Assembly: GCF_900100315.1 (NCBI RefSeq)
Contig: NZ_FNFF01000019.1
Location: 62,001 to 126,000 of the forward strand
Source: Streptomyces indicus
GTDB lineage: Bacteria > Actinomycetota > Actinomycetes > Streptomycetales > Streptomycetaceae
Direction of reading: 5' to 3'
DNA length: 64,000 nucleotides
Part shown: positions 7,679 to 16,996 of the stretch, one piece after another
Layout: every line of letters starts with the position of its first letter
How positions within the stretch are numbered: the stretch's first letter is position 1
Translations under genes and position numbers: made by a program
Notes under the pieces: generated by a model
What the model was told of the DNA's origin: nothing
The model's input: only the letters and a program-made list of their open reading frames with translations
Databases searched by the model: none

Positions 7679-10285
7679 ATGACTGATCAGCAGCCCGCGA
7701 AGCCCGCAGCGCAGGAGCACACCGGCCCCACCGCCAACGCGATGCGCCGCGCCCTCAAGCGCGCGCGGGACGGTGTGGCGCTCGACGTCACCGAGGCGGC
7801 CGTGCTGCTCCAGGCGCGCGGCGAGGACCTCGCCGATCTGACCGCGTCCGCCGCGCGGGTGCGGGACGCGGGCCTGGAAGCCGCGGGCCGGCCGGGCGTC
7901 ATCACGTACTCGAAGAGCGTGTTCATCCCGCTCACCCGCCTGTGCCGGGACAAATGCCACTACTGCACCTTCGTCACGGTCCCCGGAAAGCTGCGCCGGG
8001 CCGGGCACGGGATGTTCATGTCCCCCGACGAGGTGCTCGACATCGCCCGCCGCGGGGCCGAACTGGGCTGCAAGGAAGCCCTGATCACCCTCGGCGACAA
8101 GCCCGAGGACCGCTGGCCCGAGGCCCGCGAGTGGCTGGACGCGCACGGCTACGACGACACGATCGCGTATGTACGGGCCATCTCGATCCGCATCCTGGAG
8201 GAGACGGGTCTGCTCCCGCACCTCAACCCCGGGGTGCTGTCCTGGACGGACTTCCAGCGGCTCAAGCCGGTCGCGCCCTCGATGGGCATGATGCTGGAGA
8301 CGACGGCGACCCGGCTGTGGTCCGAGCCGGGCATGCCGCACTACGGCTCCCCGGACAAGGAACCGGCCGTACGGCTGCGGGTGTTGGAGGACGCGGGCCG
8401 CTCCTCTGTCCCCTTCACGAGCGGTCTGCTCATCGGCATCGGCGAGACGTACGAGGAGCGGGCCGAGTCCCTCTTCGCGCTGCGCCGCGTCTCCCGCGCG
8501 TACCACGGCATCCAGGAACTGATCATCCAGAACTTCCGCGCCAAGCCGGACACGGCGATGCGCGGCATGCCGGACGCGGAGCTGGACGAACTGGTCGCGA
8601 CGGTCGCGGTGGCCCGCCACATCATGGGCCCCGCCGGCAACCTCCAGGCCCCGCCGAACCTGATCGCGGGCGAGTACGAGCGCCTGATCGGCGCGGGCAT
8701 CGACGACTGGGGCGGGGTCTCACCGGTCACGATCGACCATGTGAACCCGGAGAAGCCCTGGCCGCAGCTGGAGGAGCTCACCGAGCGCTCGGCGGCGGCC
8801 GGCTTCTCGCTGCGTGAACGCCTGTGTGTGTACCCGGAGTTCGTGACGCGGGGTGAGCCGTGGCTCGACCCGCGCGTGCTGCCGCACGTACAGGCGCTGT
8901 CCGATCCCGCCACCGGACTCGCGGTGCCGGACGCCCCGGTGGTGGGCCACCCCTGGCAGGAGCCGGACGAGGGCTTCACCTCGGCCGGCCGCACGGACCT
9001 GCACGCCACGATCGACACCGAGGGCCGTACCGGCGACCGGCGCGAGGACTTCGATGTCGTCTACGGGGACTGGGAGGCGCTGCGGGAGGCGGCGGCGCCC
9101 GGGATGGTGCCCTCGCGGATCGACGCGGACGTACGGTCCGCACTCGCCGTGGCCGCCGACGACCCGACCAGGCTCACCGACTCCGAAGCCCTGGCCCTCC
9201 TCCACGCGGACGGCCCGGCGCTCGACGCCCTGACCCGCATCGCGGACGACGTCCGTGCATCCACGGTCGGCGACGAGGTGACGTACATCGTCACCCGCAA
9301 CATCAACTTCACCAACGTCTGCTACACCGGCTGCCGCTTCTGCGCCTTCGCCCAGCGCCGCACCGACGCCGACGCGTACACCCTCTCCCTCGACCAGGTG
9401 GCCGACCGCGCCCAGCAGGCGTGGGACGTGGGCGCGGTCGAGGTCTGCATGCAGGGCGGCATCCACCCCGACCTGCCCGGCACGGCGTACTTCGACATCG
9501 CACGCGCGGTGAAGCAGCGGGTCCCGGGCATGCACGTCCACGCCTTCTCGCCCATGGAAGTGGTCAACGGGGCGTCCCGCACAGGCCTTTCGATACGGGA
9601 ATGGCTCACCGCCGCTCGTGAAGCCGGCCTGGACTCGATCCCCGGCACGGCGGCCGAGATCCTGGACGACGAGGTCCGCTGGGTCCTCACGAAGGGCAAA
9701 CTCCCCACGGCGACGTGGATCGAAGTCATCAAAACCGCGCACGACCTCGGCATCCGCTCCTCCTCCACGATGATGTACGGCCACGTGGACCAGCCCCGCC
9801 ACTGGCTCGGCCACCTGCGCACCCTGGCCGCGATCCAGCAGGAGACGGGCGGCTTCACGGAGTTCGTCACCCTCCCCTTCATCCACACCAACGCACCGGT
9901 GTACTTGGCGGGCATCGCACGCCCCGGCCCCACCGACCGCGACAACCGCGCGGTCACGGCCATGGCCCGCCTCCTCCTCCACCCCCACATCCCCAACATC
10001 CAGACCAGCTGGGTCAAGCTGGGCACGGAGGGCGCGGCGGAAATGCTCCGCTCGGGCGCCAACGACCTGGGCGGAACGCTGATGGAGGAGACCATCTCCC
10101 GCATGGCGGGCTCGAGTTACGGCTCGTACCGCTCCATCAAGGACCTCACCGACATCGCCTCCGCCGCAGGCCGCCCGTCCCGCCCCCGCACGACGCTGTA
10201 CGGCGAGGTCCCCGAGGAGCGGGTGCGGGTGGCGGGGGCTTCGGATGGGCATTTGCCGGAGTTGTTGCCGGTCCTCGACAGCTGA
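7679..10285 (+). CDS. fbiC: bifunctional FO synthase (CofG-CofH fusion)
   Basis: Radical SAM enzyme of 868 residues. It joins 5-amino-6-ribitylamino-uracil with tyrosine to make FO, the deazaflavin precursor of coenzyme F420. Two radical SAM modules are visible. The N-terminal CofG half has the cluster motif CRDKCHYC near residue 90, and the C-terminal CofH half has CYTGCRFC near residue 548. Fused proteins of this size are typical of actinobacteria, whereas archaea use two separate proteins. The ATG at 7679 (MTDQQP) is preferred; an in-frame GTG 51 bp upstream lacks conservation-like sequence. The upstream LLM oxidoreductase is a plausible user of the product. Confidence 0.96.
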   Translation: MTDQQPAKPAAQEHTGPTANAMRRALKRARDGVALDVTEAAVLLQARGEDLADLTASAARVRDAGLEAAGRPGVITYSKSVFIPLTRLCRDKCHYCTFVTVPGKLRRAGHGMFMSPDEVLDIARRGAELGCKEALITLGDKPEDRWPEAREWLDAHGYDDTIAYVRAISIRILEETGLLPHLNPGVLSWTDFQRLKPVAPSMGMMLETTATRLWSEPGMPHYGSPDKEPAVRLRVLEDAGRSSVPFTSGLLIGIGETYEERAESLFALRRVSRAYHGIQELIIQNFRAKPDTAMRGMPDAELDELVATVAVARHIMGPAGNLQAPPNLIAGEYERLIGAGIDDWGGVSPVTIDHVNPEKPWPQLEELTERSAAAGFSLRERLCVYPEFVTRGEPWLDPRVLPHVQALSDPATGLAVPDAPVVGHPWQEPDEGFTSAGRTDLHATIDTEGRTGDRREDFDVVYGDWEALREAAAPGMVPSRIDADVRSALAVAADDPTRLTDSEALALLHADGPALDALTRIADDVRASTVGDEVTYIVTRNINFTNVCYTGCRFCAFAQRRTDADAYTLSLDQVADRAQQAWDVGAVEVCMQGGIHPDLPGTAYFDIARAVKQRVPGMHVHAFSPMEVVNGASRTGLSIREWLTAAREAGLDSIPGTAAEILDDEVRWVLTKGKLPTATWIEVIKTAHDLGIRSSSTMMYGHVDQPRHWLGHLRTLAAIQQETGGFTEFVTLPFIHTNAPVYLAGIARPGPTDRDNRAVTAMARLLLHPHIPNIQTSWVKLGTEGAAEMLRSGANDLGGTLMEETISRMAGSSYGSYRSIKDLTDIASAAGRPSRPRTTLYGEVPEERVRVAGASDGHLPELLPVLDS

Positions 10286-10297
10286 GCGGAGGCGCCC

Positions 10298-10333
10298 GGC
10301 TTTCCGTGCGGACCTACTGCCGCACGGAAAGCC
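10298..10333 (+). terminator. terminator after FO synthase
   Basis: A perfect 14-bp stem (10298-10311 with 10320-10333) around an eight-base loop, starting 13 bp after the FO synthase stop. The remaining 145 bp to the next gene holds no convincing coding sequence. Confidence 0.8.
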
Positions 10334-10478
10334 GCCCCGTTCGAGTGCGAGCCCGCCTTCGGCGACCATGCGGATCAGAGCGGTCGCGGTGAACGGCTTC
10401 GAGGTGGGCGCGCGAGCCAAGGGGGTGTGCTCGCCGACGGGGTGCGGATGCCGGAGGCTCGTCACCCCGTAGGAGGCG

Positions 10479-11213
10479 TCAGGGGGCGAGCCAGGTTCTG
10501 ATGCCGGTCGGCGCGATCTCGGCGCCCGGGGCCGCGGTGTCACGGCGACCCGGTGCGGGTGCGAACGGTCCGGCCGAATCGTCGGTCACGACCCGGCGCC
10601 CGTCGCCGCGCGCGGCGAGCACGATCCGTCCCAGCTCGTCCAGCGGCAGCACTTCCGGTCCGGCCACCTCCCGGATCCCCTGGAGCGGCGGTCCCGCGGC
10701 GATCAGGGCGGCGGCCCGTGCGGCGTCCGCGGCGGCCACGGGCTGAAGCGGGGTGGAGGGCAGCCGTACGGTGTCGCCGTCCGTGGTCCAGGAGAAGATC
10801 TCGTCGAGGTACTCGAAGAACTGGGTGGCGCGGACGAGGGAGTAGGGGACGGGGCCCGAGCGCAGGATGTTCTCCTGCTCCGATTTGGCCCGGTAGTAAG
10901 GGAAGTCGGGCAAGGTGTCCACCCCCACGATCGACAGCGCCACGAGGTGACGCACGCCCGCGTCCCCCGCCGCCTCGGCCAGGCGCGTGGCCGAGCCGCG
11001 GAAGAAGTCCAGGGACGTGGCGTCCGCGGCGGGCGCCTGCGCGGCGTCGATCACTGCGTCCATGCCGTCGAGTGCGGCCCGCAGACCGCGGCCGGTGGAC
11101 AGGTCGAGGCCGGTGGCCCTGGAGTGCGGGACGGCCGTATGGCCGTCGGCGGCCAGCGCCGCCACGATCCGGGAGCCGATGCGGCCGGTGCCGCCGAGCA
11201 CGGCGAATTTCAC
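10479..11213 (-). CDS. NmrA-type NAD(P)-binding Rossmann-fold protein
   Basis: Atypical short-chain dehydrogenase of 244 residues. The N-terminal nucleotide-binding glycine motif GGTGRIGSR lies at residues 7-15, followed by GVRHLVALSIVGVD and YYRAKSEQE. NmrA-like proteins act as NADPH-dependent reductases, epimerases or redox sensors. The GTG start at 11213 has AAAGGA seven bases upstream. The gene follows the SnoaL-like gene by 59 bp on the same strand, and both are divergent from a LysR regulator that probably controls them. The substrate is unknown. Confidence 0.85.
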   Translation of the reverse strand: MKFAVLGGTGRIGSRIVAALAADGHTAVPHSRATGLDLSTGRGLRAALDGMDAVIDAAQAPAADATSLDFFRGSATRLAEAAGDAGVRHLVALSIVGVDTLPDFPYYRAKSEQENILRSGPVPYSLVRATQFFEYLDEIFSWTTDGDTVRLPSTPLQPVAAADAARAAALIAAGPPLQGIREVAGPEVLPLDELGRIVLAARGDGRRVVTDDSAGPFAPAPGRRDTAAPGAEIAPTGIRTWLAP

Positions 11214-11272
11214 GGTGGTCCTTTCGGGAGGGCTTGATCCTTCGAGTCCGCGGGAGAGTCCGCGGGAGCCGC

Positions 11273-11785
11273 TCAGCCGAAGATGGCCGTCGGGTCCCCC
11301 GTGAACCAGGTGTTGTGGATGACCATGCTGCGGATCAGCCAGCGGCTGCCGCCCTCCGCGCGCACGAGCTCCACGTCGTAGGGGTTCTTGAGCAGGGCGT
11401 ACGTCGTCGGGTCGGCGGAGAGCAGATGCTGGGCCTCGACCAGGGCCGTGAGCCGGGCGGTGTCCCCGTCGATCGCGATCCGCGGGTTGGTGACCTGGTG
11501 CGTGGTGTCCACGCGGCCCGCGAACAGCCCGAGGATGGTCGTGACGATGGTGTCCCGGCCGGTCATGACCGGCGGGGCGGCGCCCCACTTCGCGGCGGCC
11601 GGGCCGAAGTCCAGCTCGGCGTCGGCGGCGAAGGCGGAGGCGAACAGGTCCTTGTCCTTGAGGTCCTGGCCGAGGGCGAACCGGTACAGCGCGTCGGTGA
11701 TCTCGGCGCGGTCCCTCAGCTCGCCCAGCGCGGCGGCGGTGTCGTGGGCGGGGGCGGCGAGCGCGGCGGGGGCGGTGACGAACAC
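11273..11785 (-). CDS. SnoaL/NTF2-like protein
   Basis: Small alpha+beta cone-fold protein of 170 residues. The stretch from about residue 25 to the end (LRDRAEITDALYRFALGQDL, then the tryptophan-rich RWLIRSMVIHNTWF) fits the SnoaL-4 group of the NTF2 superfamily. Members are polyketide cyclases, dehydratases, isomerases or ligand binders, so no reaction is assigned. The GTG at 11785 has GAGGAG upstream and removes a poorly conserved N-terminal extension. It is the first gene of a two-gene operon with the NmrA-like protein, opposite a LysR regulator. Confidence 0.8.
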   Translation of the reverse strand: MFVTAPAALAAPAHDTAAALGELRDRAEITDALYRFALGQDLKDKDLFASAFAADAELDFGPAAAKWGAAPPVMTGRDTIVTTILGLFAGRVDTTHQVTNPRIAIDGDTARLTALVEAQHLLSADPTTYALLKNPYDVELVRAEGGSRWLIRSMVIHNTWFTGDPTAIFG

Positions 11786-11922
11786 GGTGACTCCTCGGGT
11801 CGGTACGGCCGCGGGCCCGTTCGCCCGCACCACCGATCCTGCTGAGGGCCGCGGGCCCCATCAATGAGCGCCTGTGCAAGGATCGTTAAGCGAGGGTCAA
11901 CGATGGGGGCGGGGCGGCGTAC

Positions 11923-12825
11923 ATGCTGGAGAAGCACGAGCTGGAGGCGTTTCTCGCCCTGACCGACGAGCTGCACTTCGGCCGCACCGCCGAGCGGCTC
12001 CATGTCTCCACCGCCCGGATCAGCCAGACGATCGCCAAGCTGGAGCGGCGGATCGGGGTGCGCCTCTTCGACCGTACGAGCCGCCGGGTCGAACTCACGC
12101 CGGTGGGAAGGGAGTTGGCCGAGGCGGTACGGCCCGCCTGGCGTGAGATCACCGAAGCGGTCGCGCGCGCCGTGGACGCGGGCCGCGGTCTGGCCGGCGC
12201 CCTGACCGTCGCGTTCACCGGGCCCGCGGCCGGGCAGCTGGTGGTGGGCATCGCGCAGGCCTTCCGCGAGCGCCACCCGGACTGCGAGGTCCGGATGCGG
12301 GAGGCGCAGCTCGACCAGGTCGGGCCGTGGCTGCGGGCGGGCGAGGCCGACCTGGCCCTCACCCGGCATCCGCACGACGAGGAGGACGTGGTCCTGGGAC
12401 CCGTCCTGGTCACGGAGGCGCGGATGCTCGCGGTCCCGGCGGACCATCCCTTCACCCGCGCGCCCTCCCTCACCCCGGAGGACCTCTCCCGCGTGCTCCT
12501 TCTGCGGCCCTCCGCCGGTCTGCCGCCGGCGCTGCACGCCGACCTCGCCCCCGCCGCCACACCCGGCGGTCGCGAGATCGGGCACGGCCCGGCGGCCGGC
12601 ACCCTGAACGAGCTGCTCACGCTGGTCGGTGCGGGGGCGGGCACGGCGCTGGTGGGTGCGCACACGCGGCGCTACTTCACCCGCCCCGACGTGGCGTACG
12701 TGCCGCTCGAAGGAGCCGAGCCGGTGCGGTGGGGGCTGGTCTGGCGGGAGGGGGCCGTGTCGGCGCGGGTGCGCGCGTTCGCCGCCGCGGCCCGTGAGGT
12801 CATCCCACCGGCAACTCCTGCGTGA
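11923..12825 (+). CDS. LysR-family transcriptional regulator
   Basis: DNA-binding regulator of 300 residues. The N-terminal winged helix-turn-helix covers about residues 1-65 (LEAFLALTDELHFGRTAERL, then ISQTIAKLERRIGVRLFDR). The effector-binding domain covers about residues 90-295. LysR proteins usually sit divergent from their targets. Here the 137-bp gap faces the SnoaL/NmrA operon, so that operon is the likely target. The inducer is unknown. Confidence 0.92.
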   Translation: MLEKHELEAFLALTDELHFGRTAERLHVSTARISQTIAKLERRIGVRLFDRTSRRVELTPVGRELAEAVRPAWREITEAVARAVDAGRGLAGALTVAFTGPAAGQLVVGIAQAFRERHPDCEVRMREAQLDQVGPWLRAGEADLALTRHPHDEEDVVLGPVLVTEARMLAVPADHPFTRAPSLTPEDLSRVLLLRPSAGLPPALHADLAPAATPGGREIGHGPAAGTLNELLTLVGAGAGTALVGAHTRRYFTRPDVAYVPLEGAEPVRWGLVWREGAVSARVRAFAAAAREVIPPATPA

Positions 12826-13074
12826 GCTGCCGCAGTTCGCCGGCATGCAGGCCGAGCGCCCGGGTTCTCGGCCACTGCGGGCGTCGCGCCACGGCCGTCG
12901 CCGGCGTCCGGATCCCAGCGTCCCGCGGATGCTGCGCGCCCCCGGAAACACCTGGTGAACGCTGGCCGGAGCCCGGTCGAAGGGTGAGAATCCCCATGCC
13001 GCACCGGGCCTGATCCGCGCGCACGCGGTCGATTACAGTGCTGCGGACGGTGGGGAGGCCGAGGGGAGGCAGCG

Positions 13075-14187
13075 GTGAGTGCCGGGACACCCGTGTGGGG
13101 GCGCGTAGAGCAGCAGGACTTCCGCAGCCGGGTGCGCGGGACGCTGCTCGGCGGCGCCCTCGGTGACGCGCTGGGCGCGCCGGTGGCCTCGCTCGCGCTG
13201 GACGAGGTGAGGACGGCGCACGGCCCCGAAGGCATCGGGGACCTCGTGCCCGCGTACGGCAGACGCGGCGCCGTCACGGCGGCGACCCAGCTGACCCTGT
13301 TCACGGTCGACGGGCTGATACGGGCCCAGGTACGCCGGGACACCGGCGCCTGGCACCCGCCCACCGACGTGCACCGCGCACACCTGCGCTGGGCGGTCAC
13401 CCAGCGCGAATGGGGCCCCGACGAGCGGCGCAAGGACGACGGCTGGCTGGCCCGCGAGGAGTGGCTGTACGCGCGCCGCGACCCCGACCGCGCCCTCCTG
13501 ACGGGCTTCGGTGACGAGCGGCTCGGCACCCTGGAAGCCCCCAAGAACCCCACCGAGCGCGGCCCTTCGGCCACCACCCGGTCCGCGCCCTTCGGGCTGC
13601 TCGTCGGCTGGGAGCCGCAGCTCGTGCTGCAACTGGCCGTGGAATGCGCGGCCCAGACCCACGGACACCCCACGGCGTATCTGAGCGCCGGCGCCTTCGC
13701 GGTGCTCGTCCACGCCCTCGCTCGCGGCGAGTCCCTGGACGCGGGGGTGCAGCGGGCGCTCGCGCTGCTCGCCACCCGGCCAGGACACCAGCCGGTGACG
13801 GACGCGCTGCAACAGGCGCTCGGCGCGGTGCGCCAGGGCATCCCCACCGCCGGGCGCGTGGACGAGCTGGCCGCGGACCGTACGGCCGAAGCCGCCCTCG
13901 GCGCCGCCGTGTACGCCGCGCTGGTCTGCGAGGACATACGGCACGGGCTGCGGCTCGCGGTGAACCACGGCGGGGACTCGGCGGCCGTGGGCGCGCTGGC
14001 CGGCGCGCTGCTGGGCGCGATGCACGGTGAGACCGCGCTGCCGCCGGCGTGGGTGGCCGAGCTCGAGGGCCGCGCCACGCTGCTCGAACTCGCCGACGAC
14101 TTCGCGATGGAGATGACCCAGGGCGCCGCCCTGCACGGGCCCGGCGCGTCCTCGCCGGGGTGGCTGGCGCGGTACCCGAGGGCCTGA
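13075..14187 (+). CDS. ADP-ribosylglycohydrolase family protein
   Basis: Protein of 370 residues of the ARH/DraG fold, expected to remove ADP-ribose from proteins or small molecules with magnesium. The N-terminal motif GTLLGGALGDALGAPV (about residues 23-38) and the C-terminal NHGGDSAAVGALAGALLGA contain the acidic metal-binding residues of the family. The GTG start has GAGGGGA eight bases upstream. The gene is preceded by about 250 bp without a gene and ends at a strong terminator, so it is probably monocistronic. The target is unknown. Confidence 0.88.
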   Translation: MSAGTPVWGRVEQQDFRSRVRGTLLGGALGDALGAPVASLALDEVRTAHGPEGIGDLVPAYGRRGAVTAATQLTLFTVDGLIRAQVRRDTGAWHPPTDVHRAHLRWAVTQREWGPDERRKDDGWLAREEWLYARRDPDRALLTGFGDERLGTLEAPKNPTERGPSATTRSAPFGLLVGWEPQLVLQLAVECAAQTHGHPTAYLSAGAFAVLVHALARGESLDAGVQRALALLATRPGHQPVTDALQQALGAVRQGIPTAGRVDELAADRTAEAALGAAVYAALVCEDIRHGLRLAVNHGGDSAAVGALAGALLGAMHGETALPPAWVAELEGRATLLELADDFAMEMTQGAALHGPGASSPGWLARYPRA

Positions 14188-14212
14188 GCGCGGAGGGTCG
14201 CCGCACGTGGAG

Positions 14213-14250
14213 CCGCCGGTGCCCGTGGCGGGGGCCACGGGCACCGGCGG
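14213..14250. terminator. bidirectional terminator between convergent genes
   Basis: A perfect 17-bp GC-rich stem (14213-14229 with 14234-14250) with a four-base loop, between the stop of the ADP-ribosylglycohydrolase and the stop of the convergent symporter. Confidence 0.85.
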
Positions 14251-14283
14251 ACGGGGCGACTTCCAGTGGGGTACGCCCGAGCG

Positions 14284-15858
14284 CTAGTTGGGCACGCCCG
14301 GCCGCTCCCCGGCGCCCACCGTCGACTGCCCGGGGATCAGCACCGGGTCCGCGAGGAACTTCCGCTCCAGCTCCTCGCGTTCCGCGTCGCTCGGGTCGTC
14401 GTCCAGGGAGTCCACGATCGCCGCGCGGTCCGGGGTGCCCTCCGGCTTGAGCAGGCCGATCACCAGGTACAGGACGAGCGAGGTGACCAGCGGGCTGGAG
14501 ACGGTGACCGTCTGGCTGGCGTCCTCGACACCCCAGTAGAGGATGGCCCAGACGGTCAGACCGCCCGCCCACGAGACCAGCGCCGCCGTCGGACCGACGC
14601 GCTTGAACCAGGGCAGCAGACCCAGCATCAGCGGGATCGAGATCGGCCCCATCGTGGCCGCGAAGATCGAGACCACCACCGTCATGATGAAACCCTTCGG
14701 ATCCGCGGTCAGCGCGATCGTCATCGAGACGGTGACGAAGGCGACCGTGGTGATCCGGGCGAACAGCAGCTGCTGGGCCTGGGTGAAGTAGCGGACCTTC
14801 TTGACGATGACCGGCGCGAGGTCGCGGGTGATGACCGCCGTGATGACGTTGGAGTCGGAGGCGACCATCGCCATCGTGTGCGAGAAGAAGCCCGCGAGGA
14901 CCAGGCCGATGATGCCGGTGGGCAGCAGCTCCTTGGCGAGTGCGATGTACGCGCCCTCGCCGCCTTCGAGACCCGGCACGATCAGCGGCGCCGCGATCAT
15001 CGGCACGAAGAGGATGAACGGCCAGACCAGCCACAGGAAGCTGGACAGGAGCGCCGACTTCTTGGCGCGGGAGCCGGTGGGCGCGGCCATGTAGCGCTGG
15101 GCCAGGTTCCACATGCCGCCGTTGTACTCGAAGGTCTTCACGAACAGGAACGCGATGATCAGGCCGGTGGTGATGGAGCCGTTGACCGGGTCGGAGTGGC
15201 CCTCGGGCAGGTCGCCCCAGAACGTGAACAGCGAGGTGAATCCGCCGAGATGGGCGAGCACCGCGAAGAGCATCGCGAAGCCGGCCACCGCCTGGATGAT
15301 GAACTGCCCGAAGTCGGTGAGGACATCGGCCCACAGACCGCCGAAGGCCATGTAGAACATCGTGCAGACGCCGGTGATGGCGATGCCCCAGCCGAGCGGG
15401 ATGTCCGCGAAGCCCTGGAGCAGGACGGCGATCGCGACCCACTTCGCGGCGATGTCCACGACCTTGAGCAGCGCCCCGGAGTACGCGAGGACCTGCTGGG
15501 TCGGCAGGTTGTAGCGCACGGCGAGATAGGCCAGCGGGGAGTTGACGCCGTGCTTGGCGCGCAGCCGGTTCCAGCGGGGAGCGAAGAGGAACGCGCCGAC
15601 GCCGACGCCGAGTCCGATGGTCAGCGGCCACCAGAAGTACACGGTGACACCGTCGTTGTACGCCACGGCCGCGAAGGTCACGAACATGATCGCGCTGTAG
15701 CCGGACATGTGGTGCGAGATGCCCGACAGCCACCACGGGATGCGGCCGCGTGCGGTGAAGAAGTCGGCCACGGTCTCGACCCGCGATTTGGCGAACACGC
15801 CGATGCCGACCATGACGAAGAAATAGCCGCCGAGAACGACCCAGTCGAGACTCTTCAT
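14284..15858 (-). CDS. sodium:solute symporter family transporter
   Basis: Integral membrane symporter of 524 residues with about 13 hydrophobic segments. It starts MKSLDWVVLGGYFFVMVGIG, typical of the SSS family, and carries FFTARGRIPWWLSGISHHMS near the first loop. Members take up sugars, amino acids or carboxylates with sodium. The ATG at 15858 is preceded by GGAGGGGG. The gene lies downstream of an SDR gene on the same strand, but a terminator (16041-16078) separates them. Paired repeats in its own upstream region suggest separate control. The solute is unknown. Confidence 0.9.
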   Translation of the reverse strand: MKSLDWVVLGGYFFVMVGIGVFAKSRVETVADFFTARGRIPWWLSGISHHMSGYSAIMFVTFAAVAYNDGVTVYFWWPLTIGLGVGVGAFLFAPRWNRLRAKHGVNSPLAYLAVRYNLPTQQVLAYSGALLKVVDIAAKWVAIAVLLQGFADIPLGWGIAITGVCTMFYMAFGGLWADVLTDFGQFIIQAVAGFAMLFAVLAHLGGFTSLFTFWGDLPEGHSDPVNGSITTGLIIAFLFVKTFEYNGGMWNLAQRYMAAPTGSRAKKSALLSSFLWLVWPFILFVPMIAAPLIVPGLEGGEGAYIALAKELLPTGIIGLVLAGFFSHTMAMVASDSNVITAVITRDLAPVIVKKVRYFTQAQQLLFARITTVAFVTVSMTIALTADPKGFIMTVVVSIFAATMGPISIPLMLGLLPWFKRVGPTAALVSWAGGLTVWAILYWGVEDASQTVTVSSPLVTSLVLYLVIGLLKPEGTPDRAAIVDSLDDDPSDAEREELERKFLADPVLIPGQSTVGAGERPGVPN

Positions 15859-15887
15859 GTGCCCCCTCCAGGGGTCCGTGTGCGCCT

Positions 15888-15920
15888 GCCGCGGGCCCGC
15901 ACCAACAGCCGCGGGCCCGC
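15888..15920 (-). promoter_or_regulatory. paired palindromic repeats upstream of the symporter
   Basis: The 13-base sequence GCCGCGGGCCCGC occurs at 15888-15900 and again at 15908-15920, exactly 20 bp apart (two helical turns). Each copy contains the perfect palindrome GCGGGCCCGC. The pair lies 30-60 bp upstream of the symporter start and could be an operator. GC-rich background makes this only moderately convincing. Confidence 0.4.
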
Positions 15921-16040
15921 TCATGGTGGGTTCGCGTACACGGCGGCGACAACCGGACGTAAGGTCAAGGGACAGTAAAATCGTTCCAGTTGAGGATCTG
16001 TGTTCATGTACGTGACCGTCTGAGGCAGTCCGCAAACGCG

Positions 16041-16078
16041 CGTCGGCGGTACGGGAGAAGGCTCCCGTACCGCCGACG
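16041..16078 (-). terminator. terminator after the SDR gene
   Basis: A perfect 17-bp stem (16041-16057 with 16062-16078) with a four-base loop, 20 bp beyond the SDR stop codon on the minus strand. Confidence 0.8.
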
Positions 16079-16098
16079 ACCTGCGGTGATGCTGGGGT

Positions 16099-16881
16099 CT
16101 AGCGCATGATCTCGCCCGCGTTCACGAGGAGTTGCTGTCCGGTGATCGCGCGGGACCGGTCCGAGGCCAGGAACACGCACGCGTCCGCCACGTCCCCGTC
16201 CGTGGCCAGGTCCGGCAGCGCCATCCGCGAGGTGAGCCGCGCCTTCACCTCCTCCTCGGATGCGCCCTCCGTGTGCGCGGTGAACTGCACCCAGGCCTCC
16301 ACCGGCGGACCCCACATCCAGCCCGGCAGCACGGTGTTGACCCGGATCCGGTCCTCGCCCAGCTCACGCGCGAGCGAGTACATCGCGGAGGTGAGCGCGC
16401 CCTTGGACGCCGCGTACGCCGCCTGCTTGACCTGCGAAGGAGAGGCGATCGCCGACTGCGTACCGACGATGACCACCGCGCCGCCGCGCTCCTTGAGTGC
16501 CGGCAGGCAGGCCCGGGTCATCCGCAGCGTGCCGAGCAGGTTGGTGTCGATGACGCCCTTCCACGTCTCGAAGTCCGCGTCCGCCAGACCGCCGAAGTAG
16601 CTGTCCCAGGCGGCCACATGGATCACCGCGTCAAGGCGGCCGAACTTCTCCACCGCGAGCGCCGCGAGCGCCTCGCACTGCCGCTCGTCGGTGATGTCGG
16701 TGGCCTTGTACGCGGTGCGCTTGCCGTCCGGGTCGAGCTCGGCGGCCGCCTTCGCGAGGTTCGCCTCGGTGCGCGCCCCGAGCACGGCGTTGCCCCCGTC
16801 GCGCACCACGGCGGCGGCCACCTGCTGGCCGAGCCCGGCGCCGACCCCCGACACGATCACGGTCTTGTCCTGGAGCAGCAC
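16099..16881 (-). CDS. SDR-family oxidoreductase
   Basis: Classical short-chain dehydrogenase/reductase of 260 residues. It shows the cofactor motif SGVGAGLGQQ (residues 11-20), a catalytic tyrosine-lysine pair in AAYAASKGAL, and the C-terminal ITGQQLLVNAG. The usual NNAG is replaced by HVAAWDS. The GTG start at 16881 has GGGGAGG upstream. It is divergent from a conserved unknown protein 115 bp away, and the two may share a regulatory region. The substrate is unknown. Confidence 0.88.
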   Translation of the reverse strand: MLLQDKTVIVSGVGAGLGQQVAAAVVRDGGNAVLGARTEANLAKAAAELDPDGKRTAYKATDITDERQCEALAALAVEKFGRLDAVIHVAAWDSYFGGLADADFETWKGVIDTNLLGTLRMTRACLPALKERGGAVVIVGTQSAIASPSQVKQAAYAASKGALTSAMYSLARELGEDRIRVNTVLPGWMWGPPVEAWVQFTAHTEGASEEEVKARLTSRMALPDLATDGDVADACVFLASDRSRAITGQQLLVNAGEIMR

Positions 16882-16996
16882 AGGTGCCTCCCCGCATCTG
16901 GTGGATTTCCTGACGGGCCGTCAGAGTAGGGGCGTCCGGCGGAGGACGGAAGAGCGGCGCACACAGGAGAACGGCCAAGGACAGAAGGGGAAGGTC

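Noticed and set aside
10369..10473. Short frame of 34 codons after the FO synthase terminator
   Set aside because: No ribosome site, no family and no codon evidence beyond base composition.
13397..15952. 851-residue open frame opposite the ADP-ribosylglycohydrolase and across the symporter
   Set aside because: It crosses two genes and a terminator and shows no domain; it is a shadow of codon bias.
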